From the NCBI GenBank assembly GCA_013399305.1, contig VXAI01000115.1:527454-591453 (forward strand): 64,000 bases of DNA, written 5' to 3'. The translations under genes were made by a program, and so were the position numbers. This DNA comes from Rostratula benghalensis (lineage: Eukaryota > Chordata > Aves > Charadriiformes > Rostratulidae). A model generated the notes under the pieces. The model ran no database searches and was not told the DNA's origin. It saw nothing but the letters and a program-made list of their open reading frames with translations. Positions 54,351 through 64,000 of this stretch are shown here, piece after piece (the stretch's first letter is position 1; each line of letters begins with the position of its first letter).

Positions 54351-56544
54351 TACTTGCCAAATTCTCATGATTTTGGCACATAGGCACTCTGTGTTCTCTC
54401 TCTGTCTCGAAACCCCCTCAAAACCAGCCAAACAAACAATGCAAACAGATGTTTTAAACATACCAGATCACATGGGAAATACAGGCAAATTCACAAGCTA
54501 ACATCTGAACTTAAAATTAGCCTCCCTGGATGGAAGGCACAACTCCCTTCTCTGAGAAAGTTCATTGCTGGATGAGCAAGGGTAACCACATTTTCTTCAG
54601 CATAAGTGTCTTGTGATGACATAATGTAACAAGTGACCTCTGTAATGCACACAAAGGGCCCCTATTTGCAGAATTCGACAGTTCTGGGAAAAAAAAGCCT
54701 GGTCTAGCACTACTCTGACCAAACTTTTTCAGTCGGGGCCTCTTCCAAACCTCCCTTGCTCAAGGCTCTTCAAGAAGAGGTCTCTTAAGATTGAGCTGAA
54801 GATACACATAGAGGAGCTATTCCTTTCCAGTATTACAGACTTTGTTCTAATGAAAGAGCTCCCTACAATCTCAATGTAGACAGGTAACACCGGAGTTTGG
54901 ACTGTCAGTGTTACATCAGTACAGTTACACAACAGTCTGCCTACCTACGGGTTCTGCAACACATACAAAAGTCAACGTTACAGTTTCCTGAAAAGGCAGT
55001 GAAAAATAGAAACCTGATGAATCATTCAGGCATCCAAACAAAAGTTTCTTTGTATCTTCTGCAAGTCCTTCTTTGCACAAACTGCTCCCAGCACCTTTAA
55101 GACAAGATTACTCTAGCAGCTCCTGAAGAAAGATTTCCCCTCCAGTGTCAGAACTTGATTATTAAAACAGGAACTGAGGAAATATGGAGAAAAGGAAACA
55201 ATTTGCACTTCTCCATCTGCAATTTCATAGGTCTGGCTTGTGTTAAGTGTTCAGAGACCCTTGTTCCAAGAGAGGTAAGTAAAGCCCTGAGCAAGAAAAA
55301 TCCCAGGCTATGGCTTGTTTATGGGTCACTGCAGCTGCAGAAAACCACTGACACACACAGGAGATCAGATGAGGCAATTTCAACAATGAAAAACTCATCA
55401 GTTGAAAGAAAGGAGGCATTACTCTCACCTTACAAGGGGAAACTAGGGGTTAGAGAGCCCAAAAATCTTTCCAAAAGCTCACTCAAAAATCAGAAACTGA
55501 CCTGCCTCCCCAGCATGCAAGATGCTGTACATACATGTGCTCAGTTGGCAACATAAAGAGAATGATGACCTAGTTTCCTAGCTCATGTGTAAAACGTAAA
55601 ACAATAATTAGCGAAAGAGCCACTTACTGCATGATAAACTAGTATAATGTAAAGACACATATGAAGAGATCTGCACCACCACTCTATTCACTTTAACTTA
55701 ATGCATATTACAGAATTATATGAGCTGTTGCTCAACATTAGACAATCTCCTCACTACAAGCTCTGTCAAGGTTTCCACACTTCATTGATAGAGATATAGT
55801 CAATGCTATCATGAACTAGAAGTCCATAGATTCATTGCAAAAATAAAAGATCAACTTTAAAAATACCCAAACAGCTAAAATAACTGAAAGTGGAAAGTGC
55901 TCCCCTCAATGGCAACCAGGCCTTTGTAAGACTTTTATCCCTGAAGAGCCAAATGTGTCTGTCTTGCAATTTGCTGCAAGTGAAATGCACAGGAAATGAT
56001 ATCTGGAAAAGCAGAGATCTTGCCCATGTTAAACTGGCACTGCAAATCTTCCAGAGCTATTCTATAGTCAATAGCTTGCTCTGATACTCTCTATAAAATT
56101 TTGTCATCGTTGTACTGTGAGTACCTATGACCAGTAGCTATTATTCTGCATGCCATTAAGGTAGTCATAGTTTAACAATACTTCATGCAGGTAAGCGTAA
56201 TGACCTCTGGAAAACAGCAAGACTAAAGGCTTTGTATTTAGGAAAAAAATAATGCAGTACCAAATGATGTTGTCAACATTTAAACAATGCTTTACTGTGT
56301 ATTTCAGTTAAATTGCAACCTGCATGTGCTATCATAACAGACAAATTTTATCTCCCAGCCATTTTTATGATATGTAATAAAGACTTTTTTTGATTACTTG
56401 ACAAAAAAAAAGGACAATACTGAGCAGTGCTCACCACTGTCATTGTCAGTTCTATCAAGGCCCCAACTCATGAGACTACATACTATCTAACAGTTGAAAT
56501 CCAAGAGAAGTAAGCTGTAAAGATAGTAATTTAAGAACACGTAC

Positions 56545-56648
56545 CTATGATGGAATCCCTCCGAAAAACATCTCTGTCAAAAATATAAAATGACAGATGG
56601 CGAAAGGTCCGAGGAATTTCACAGTAAAAGTCTTCTCCATAGAAGGGG
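56545..56648 (-). CDS. RASA3: RASA3 internal coding exon (end of C2A, first exon in window)
   Basis: This 104-nt exon reads, after one base completing a split Cys codon, [12 protein letters not shown], then [19 protein letters not shown] and SII. It ends with one base of a Gly codon. This is the C2A beta-strand core of RASA3, about residues 58-93 by comparison with my memory of the human protein. RASA3 is a Ras/Rap GTPase-activating protein that binds inositol phosphates and membrane phosphoinositides and acts at the inner plasma membrane. C2A is the first of its two N-terminal C2 domains. The acceptor is a T-rich tract ending in CAG, and the donor is ATAG|GTACGT. The next exon supplies GA to complete Gly and continues KVAIQKEDL, so the frame is continuous. 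The only residue I see differing from remembered human sequence is Thr for Ser in the PRT/PRS position. RASA2 is the closest alternative, but the whole exon set fits RASA3 better. Confidence 0.95.
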
Positions 56649-57449
56649 CTGGGTAAAAAAACAGACAACAACATACACAAAAACACACACACAGAAAAAA
56701 AGAAATTAGTGTTGGTATCCTGGAGGAGCCAGTCTGCTTATACCTCACACCTAGAATATCACTCTGGACTGTGACAGTCTCTCCTGCCCATGAAGGTGCA
56801 CCCTCAAGCACTGTTGCACTTTGGCTCATTCCCAATTCTCTTCAATGCCCACAGAACAAGTTGGGTTTTGTGCAGAAAAGATACTTCCTTTCACGGGGAA
56901 AATAAGTGTCCTTAAACAAAGAGGGGCAGAGAGCATGTTATTTATTAACATACAGTGGCTTGAATACTGGAGAGAGGCCTCACTATGCTTGCAATAGACC
57001 ATTACGACAGAGATCTCGAAAGCATACACATGAACAGCATGAGCACACCTAACAGCAACCCTTTCAATTTCTCCCTCTTCAATTGCATGGTTATGGATTC
57101 ACTCCTAAGAACTATCAGCTTATCTCAACCCTATCTTTTCATTGACAAGTCTACCATTTTACACAGATTTTGTTTTATTCTGAGTCACTCATGCTTCAGT
57201 AGAATTAAATTGGTGAATGCAATGTAAGTCATATAGACAGAGCAAGCCTTGCAGATGTAGCCTTAAAAATAAATCTAATTCCAACAGGCCAAAAGCCAGC
57301 AGGTTTGGGTTTTTTCTTCTCTTTTTAAACACAGACTTCCTTATTGACTTAGCTAAGTACAAAAATGGCAGACAAAAATCACACTGTAGCTTTAATCATT
57401 ACCAATGGCTCCTTATTTTAGAAAATTAAGATAACAAAAAATCATTAAT

Positions 57450-59107
57450 AGCTCCTTGCCTAGTCTTCACTGACAACCTCTCCTTCCATACCTCTGGAGT
57501 GGATGGACCACAAGGTAGGGATGGACTGGGAGAGCAAAGTCCCTCACACTGTAACAGGTTGGTGACCACCCCAGAAACCTGACATACAAAAGTTTATGGG
57601 ACCTGATGAGACACATCTCAGAGTCCTGAGGGAATTGGCTGATGTAGTTGCCAAGCCACACTCCATGAAATTTAGAAAGTCTTGGCAATCAGAAGTCCCT
57701 CGTGACTGGAAAAAGGGAAACATTGCACCCATTTTTAAATAGGGTAGAAAGGAGGACCCTGTGAACTGCTGACCTGTCAGACTCACCTCTACGCCTGTGA
57801 AGACCATGGAACAGATCCTCCTAGAAGCTATGCTAAGGCACATGGAGGACCAGTGGATGATTCAATCGAGCCAGCATGGTTTCACCAAGGGCAAGTCCTG
57901 CCTGACCAACCTAGTGGCCTTCTGTGATGGAGTAATGACATCAGTGGACAAGGGAAAAGCTACAGATGCCATCTATCTGGATTTCTGTAAGGTCTTGGAC
58001 ACAGTCCTCCACAACATGGATCTCTCTAAACTGGAGAGAGAGATTTGATGGGTGGACTATTCAGTGGATGAGGAACTGATTGGGTGGTCAAGTCCAGAAG
58101 GCAGTGGTCAATGGCTCAATATCCAGATGGAGATCAGTGATGAGTGGGGTCCCTCAGGGGTCTGTACTGGGACTAGTATTGTTCACTATCTTCACCAATG
58201 ACATAGTGAAATTGAGTGCACCCTCAGCAAGTTTGCAGATTACACCAAGCTGAGTGGTGCTGTTGACAAACCTGAGGGACAGGATGCCATCCAGAGCGAC
58301 CTGGACAAGCTCAAGAAGTGGGCTGACATGAATCTCATGAGGTTCAACCAGGCCGAGTGCAAGGTCTTGCACCTCGTTCAGGGGAACCCCCAGTAACAGT
58401 ACAGACTGGGGGATGAAGGGATTGAAAGTAGCCCTCCAGAGAAGGACTTGAGGGTGTTGGTGGATGAGAAGCTCAGCATGAACCATCAATGTAAGCTTGC
58501 AGCCCCAAAAGCCAACTGCTTCCTGGGCTGCATCAAAAGAAACATGGCCAGCAGGTCAGGGGTTGATTCTGCTCCTCTGCTCTGCTCTCATGAGACCCCA
58601 CCTGAGTACTGCATCCAGCTCTGGGGGTCTCAGCACAGGAAGGACATGGACCTGTTGCAACAGGTCCAGAGGAGGGCCCACAAAGATAATCAGAGAGCTG
58701 GAGCACTTTTCCTGTGAAGACAGGCTGAGAGAGTTGGGGTTACTCAGCCTGCAGAAGAGAAGGCTCTGGGGAGACCTTTCAGTATTTAAAGAGGGCTTAT
58801 AAGAAAGGTGGGGGCAAATATTTTAACAGCGCCTGTTGCAATAGGGCAAGGAGTATGGTTCTGAACTAAAAGAGGGAAGGTTTAGATTTAGACTAGATAG
58901 ACATTTTTTCTAATGACAGTGGTGAAACACTGGGGCACAGGTCGCCCAGAGAGGTGGTACATGCCCCATCCCTAGAAATATTCAAGGTCAGGTTAGATGG
59001 GGCTTTGAGTAACCTGATCTAGTTGAAGATGTCCCTGTTCATTGCAGTGGAGGTAGGACTAGATGACTTTTAAAAGGTCCCCTCCAACCTAAACTATTCC
59101 ATGATTT
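57450..59107 (+). mobile_element. CR1 LINE, 5'-truncated, with broken reverse-transcriptase ORF
   Basis: This is CR1 (chicken repeat 1) non-LTR retrotransposon sequence, antisense to RASA3. In fragments it encodes the reverse-transcriptase region: [15 protein letters not shown], then [14 protein letters not shown], which corresponds to the CR1 LDFSKAFDTV motif. The 3' ORF end follows (LGLLSLQKRRLWGDLSVF). The element finishes with the typical tail wording TCCAACCTAAACTATTCCATGATT near 59107. The coding parts are spread over several frames with stops, so it cannot be active. The 5' limit is approximate. It lies about 0.8 kb upstream of the 56.6 kb RASA3 exon. Confidence 0.92.
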
Positions 59108-61902
59108 TACATCACTGTATACTTTTGCTTTTGTTTCTACCTACAGTAAAAATACACTCCCCCAGAACTGCCACGTTGCGTTAAGGGCTAGCTGACAAAT
59201 CTCACTCAAAACCCACAGCCACCGTGAATTAGCTAACTACTCTGTGTTTGAAGGCAACAATGCCACATTAATGTCACCAAGTCCAGAGATACCACTCACT
59301 ATTCTGTAAGAGCATTATTTAAGTCACTACTCCATCAGCCCCATGGAGGAACACATTGAAAAAACAACAAAGTCAAAGGCCTACCTGCAGGTTAAACTTC
59401 CACCACTGAAACTGTTTCCCATTCCTTGAAACAAATGCATCCAGATGTAAGTTATGGCAACCAATGTGAGCCCCACTCAGTCGTGCCTACTATGAAGGCG
59501 AGGGAGAAAAATCTGACAGCTGGAAATGGCAGCTGGTTTGGACTGGGTAATTGTCGATTATGTCCTCTTTACCCATTTTGCTCCATGAGGTTTTATCTGG
59601 AGTCAAGAATTCAGCCATCACTGCTTCAGGCACAGACTGGTTTTGTTCTTCAGTACAAGCAGCTTCTACCAAACTGGGAACTATCTGACAGTCCCAGCAG
59701 CCATGGTTTTGCTGGCAGCCCCGAGGGCCTCTGTGCACATCACTTGGTGCAAGTTTTCACACACAGGCTTAACCCAAGAGGGCTACACAAATGCATAAAG
59801 ATTGCCCAAATATTTACTGCATTATACATGCAAAACACTTGCATCGTTCTGAGCCCTAATACTCTGTTCAGCCATAAAATTGTTCTTTCTGCTGGAAGAA
59901 CACGACAGATGAATTTACTCACTAATGACCTCAGAATGAAATAATGCTTAATTAACTGTGGATTATATACCCTGTTCTCTATCAAGAATACAAGGGAAGC
60001 TTCGGTATACTGAAATTCTAAAGGCAATGGAAATACAGCGAGACTTATACTGGGGGAAAGAACAGGGGAGAGACAACAACTGGGGCTTTTGGCAAGTTCC
60101 TTATTCATGCCCATCACTGCTAGTGGTCAGAGGCAGAAAATACCTAAGAACACACTACAGCAAAACAAATATAAAATTCAGAAAAGCAAAGTGGACAACA
60201 GGAAGCACCTAGTCCAATATATGGTATCAGAAAGAGACTGATTAACAGAAGAAATGCTATACAGGTTGATGTAGCCATGCAGGGACCACATCTGGTCACT
60301 ACTTTTAGGCACAAGGCTTATTAGCCTGAGCAGTGCCTGCTGGCTTGTACAATTCACAGGATACATTATTTGCAGCTGCTGCCAACAGAAGAGATGCCTT
60401 GTTCTGCTCTTGGCTTTCCCCCTTGTAGATTCACCACCTCTCATCACTCAGGTAACAGCCCTGAGGTGCACTGTGTTCTTAATTAATAGAAGAGAGCAGA
60501 TTTCCAACACAAGTGCATTCACTCCACACTGGATAATTAGCCAGCAAAGTTTTAACTGTAAGGACACATGAAGATAAATTTGATATCCCCCTGCCCCAAT
60601 CTTGTGTAGCTCTGTGGAAATAGTATCTTCTTTCTGAAGGAATCAAAAGTAACCACACAAACACTTCCAGCCTCCACTTAAATGTGTGCTTTTCCTCCAT
60701 GTATCTCTTCAGAACAGTACTTGCTTTGTCTCCCACACAGACCTGAAGAGCAAGAGGTCGCAGCAGTCAAACCCCATGATTTATTTCCCAAGCTAACTTA
60801 TCTTGAGCCTGAGCCCCAGGGCTCCAGAATGGTTTTTCCAAAAGAACAGCTAAATCCCTCCCCGAGTGTCCCCTCTCTCCCAAAAGCCAGAATTAGTCTG
60901 ATGGGGCTTCAGTGAATACTTTTATTTTGACATAGCAATTAATAAAAAGCAGCAGCATCTGCCTACACAGCCCTCAGGAGTCTGACAAGATCCTCCAAAA
61001 CAAATACAAGAACTACCCTGGCAGAGGACTCAGGAATCTTTCAGAACCATGTGAGGTCAGATTCAACTTCCAGGTTTTTAGTTAAGGCTTGCTTTGTAGC
61101 TTAACCAACCCTACGCCGAGGAGGAGTTTTAATCGTTCAAAGAAGAGGAGAAATAATGAGGACCCCCTACCCAAATCTTGCAGCACAGGCTGCACATGAG
61201 TATGGTCACAAAGGAAGGGCACGGACAAGACCAGTGTTGTCATTATTTCAGTTTCTTCTGGACTCCAAACAAGTGACTAGATGTAACTGCTGAGAGCCAG
61301 GATCTTGCAAAGACAGGAACGAACAGTAGATCTCCACTGTAAATGCAATTCAGCTCCTTCCAAGCTTAATATAAAAGCACTTTCAAATACAGCTTCTTCA
61401 ATAAAGACTATTAAACTTAGAACAGTTTTACTAATTTACTTTTAATTTTGTTATCGCAGCAATGGTAAGAGTAGCAGTCCAGTTAACTACTATTTAGTTA
61501 TTCAGTGAGGATTGTTCCCAAGTCACTCTCCCTTGTTTTCCTGGCAGGATTAGAAACTACAGAGAAAAACCTGTACCAGTTTTTCAACCCTTGCTCCGAG
61601 CTTTCAGGCAGACTGACTCTGTAGCAACCCAAGTCTTTCAAGGCCTGAATCCATAGCCTTCTACTTCACATACCCTCAACTTCACACCCCCTTTCTCATC
61701 TCTTTTCCACTACATACCCCATCACCTTGCTATGCTCTCAAGGAGGCAAGGTCAGCCTCAGCAGCAGTCCTTCTCTCAGAAAGTGCAGGGCTCTCTTGCT
61801 GCACAGCTTTTATATATAGCCCCTACCACTGACACATACACTAACCAATCCCTCCTCGAGACACTTGACCTAGGATGGTTCCACAGCTGCTAACATAGAC
61901 CC

Positions 61903-61919
61903 AAAAAAAAAAAAAAAAA
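61903..61919. repeat. Poly(A) run of 17
   Basis: Seventeen consecutive A. An AACCAAAAACCCC tract follows about 60 bp later. Confidence 0.88.
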
Positions 61920-63512
61920 GCCAAGTGTAAATAACAGTGCAATGAACTTCAATCTTCAGGCATACCCTCCCCTCACAAAAAAAACCAAAAACCCCAAACG
62001 CTTGTTCTGAATGCTCATCAGAGCAGGAATACTAGGAAATCAAACCCAAAAGATTCCCTCTAGATACTGTTTCACACCCATACAGCTATCCAACTGGAAA
62101 TGGGAAGGGCTTTAAGGTATCTATTTTTGAATCTCTTCTAATGTGAGTTTTGGCAATGGATATTTTTAGGAAGAGACAGACAGGGAAGGAGAAGGGAGAG
62201 GAACTACTGCGCAGATCAGGTGGAATGAAAGCAAATAAGGAAAAGAACCCTCCCTTCAAACACGATGAATGGGAACTTCTTCCCCTAGGAAAAGGTCAAG
62301 ATTTGTTCACTTTTAGACCTTTTACTAAACTCCAGAGGCACAATTGCTACTTTAATTCTGTACCTTGAGATATCTACTGAAATCATTGCAAATAACATGA
62401 ACAGGGAGGAAGAGGCTTCATAAAAATCTAGTTTAGAAACATTTCTTTAGTTTCAGGCTGTGTTGCAAAGCCTCGTGCTTGTTTCTCAATACTTAGAATT
62501 CGCCAAAGCACTTCTGTTTTTGTTTTGGCACCAGCACTTTAGTGGATGAAATGAAAGAGTTGCATGATGAATAATAATGAAACCCCACAAACCAGAATTC
62601 TTTGTGCATGGATTTTTTTTTTTAACTGCTTTTGTAATTGAAAGTAAGGACTATTAACATGCCACAGACAACTCCACATCCTCTGACTATTTTAAAACGT
62701 TTAGAAATACTGGATTCATCCTGTTGCATGAACTGAAGACCAGAGTTCACGTTGCCATGTGAGCTGGAAGCAAAATCAGCCTGTACAAAGGGGTACACTT
62801 GTTTGTTTCTACTACTAAGCTTTTTCTACTACTTGGCTAATACATTTTATACTATGCTTTGCAGTGTATGTAAAAGGAGTGATGTAGAGAAGAGAAGGTT
62901 TATTCAAAGCAGATGCAGCAAGCCAAATAAAATCTGAATACACTTCAGTCTCCTACTGGACAGAGTTACAAGACAACAAGCAAGACAAGCTCTGTAAGAG
63001 CCAAAGCTGGCAGATGTCATGGTAGTTTCCTTACACAATTTATTATAAATACCTAGTATTATATTTGAAGCACAGATTTGGCAGAGGACAGACAGCAAGA
63101 AGTTAATGGCGCAGAAGGCAAAATCTAGATCCAAACATACTACACTTATACCCACTGTTAGAGAGCAGGCTGCAGTCTTCCAGGCATCTACTGAGCTTAA
63201 GCTAATTTTCCCTTGTACTGCTGTGCAGAGACACCCAGATGGACAGTGCTGTGTTAGAGCCAAAACCACGCCTACTTCACAGAGAAAAAAAAAATGCAGC
63301 AGCATGCATTTTCTCAACCGTATGCTCAGAAGAGAGAGACAGACACTAGCTATAGTTATCATCCTCACTTGACAGTTGCTGGTTTGGCTCAATGAGGCTT
63401 ACAGGGATTATGATAACTTTAAGCAGCAGCCATTTGGCCCCCAGTCACCTCTTAAAATATTCTGTAAGATGACACACACAAACAACAGAAGTCACATTAC
63501 AGCTGCATTTAC

Positions 63513-63532
63513 TTTTTTTTTTTTTTTTTTTT
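63513..63532. repeat. Poly(T) run of 20
   Basis: Twenty consecutive T on the plus strand, poly(A) in RASA3 sense. No LINE or SINE body is recognised directly next to it. Confidence 0.9.
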
Positions 63533-64000
63533 AAATCACTCAAAGCAGCCTCCAACACCAACAATTGTTACTCACATTGGTGCCTTTTCGTGCGGATAAA
63601 TGCTCTCATTCATAAACCCTGCCTTGATTCTCAAGGCTCACTTCAATTCTCCTCCTTCTATTAAGTCTTCCTTCCCTTCCTGGCGACCTTCCCAGCTGGA
63701 TTACTTCCCTACACAACCATACAGTCCTCGCCTTCAATAATGCCCCTGACCAGGTTGAAGTTGTTCCCATACTCATCTCATTCCCTTAAAGGCTTGGGGT
63801 GTTAAAGTCTATTGGTACTAAGAGTTCAAGGTACAGTTAGCTGTAGCTGAGTGTAGAAGATGGCAGGCCCTGGGGCAGACAGGACACCCAAGAGGTGAGC
63901 TGGAAGCACAGAGGAGAAAAGCTACAGAACATGTAGACAGCAGGACATGCTACAGCACCCAGCTCAAGGCCTCTTTACTTAAGGCCTCCAGGGTGGGGAA

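Larger units (their letters stand above)
45169..56544 (-). other. RASA3 intron (11,376 bp)
   Basis: The donor GTACGT is at 56544 and the acceptor ATTTCCAG ends at 45169. It contains a 20-bp palindrome at 46524-46543, a CR1 3' end at 52379-52696 and an unexplained minus-strand ORF at 54018-54350. Other stretches look like ordinary AT-rich intron. Confidence 0.85.
56649..64000 (-). other. RASA3 intron, partial (right window edge)
   Basis: This is sequence upstream of the first recognised exon. I looked on the minus strand for the preceding RASA3 exon (expected to contain YCTVNLDQEEVF) and did not find it, so at least 7.35 kb of this intron is in the window. It contains the largest CR1 fragment (57450-59107), poly(A)17 at 61903-61919 and poly(T)20 at 63513-63532. 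Confidence 0.75.

Noticed and set aside
58154..58489. Minus-strand ORF of 111 codons
   Set aside because: It is the antisense shadow of the CR1 element at 57450-59107.
62904..63392. Minus-strand ORF of 162 codons with hydrophobic Leu/Cys-rich stretches
   Set aside because: Hydrophobicity follows from T-rich base composition. It does not match the missing upstream RASA3 exon or any family.
1..64000. Search for tRNA, rRNA, CRISPR, endogenous retrovirus LTR pairs, CpG-island promoter or a nested second gene
   Set aside because: No A/B-box tRNA wording, regular spacer arrays, paired LTRs, gag/pol-like frames or CpG-rich promoter were found by reading. A computed covariance-model and LTR search would be needed to exclude small or decayed cases.

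Overview
The window looks like a bird nuclear genome. It has long AT-rich introns, exons of 70-110 bp, many CR1 LINE fragments (some with the 3' tail typical of avian CR1), and no operon-like gene packing. I recognise one gene: six internal coding exons of RASA3 (a Ras/Rap GTPase-activating protein, also called GAP1-IP4BP), all on the minus strand. In transcript order they lie at 56545-56648, 45074-45168, 31912-31988, 10586-10666, 7676-7748 and 3320-3399. Every junction joins in frame, giving 510 nt (170 codons). These cover about residues 58-228 of the protein: the rest of C2A, the linker, and most of C2B. The first exons (above 64000) and the rest of C2B, the RasGAP domain and the PH/Btk domain (below 1) are outside the window.

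The layout, from high to low coordinates, is as follows. At 56649-64000 there is an upstream intron holding a 5'-truncated, antisense CR1 of about 1.65 kb. An 11.4 kb intron contains a CR1 3' end (52379-52696) and an unexplained ORF (54018-54350). A 13.1 kb intron contains a CR1 fragment with reverse-transcriptase remnants (32722-33975) and a MIR-like SINE relic (42900-43150). A 21.2 kb intron contains two sense-oriented CR1 ends (23073-23495 and 26037-26101), a very old CR1/L3-type relic (12207-12618), a (TC)n microsatellite and a G-quadruplex-prone tract. Introns of 2.8 kb and 4.3 kb follow, and finally 3.3 kb of intron to the window edge.

The most interesting feature is splicing around the 73-nt exon at 7676-7748. 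The preceding intron uses a GC donor (AG|GCAAGT) forced by the reading frame. The polypyrimidine tract of this exon contains 25 consecutive T, and its own donor (GTTGGT) is weak. I found no tRNA, rRNA, CRISPR array, complete second gene or new multi-gene system. Nearly all ORFs on either strand are chance open frames in introns or repeat remains.
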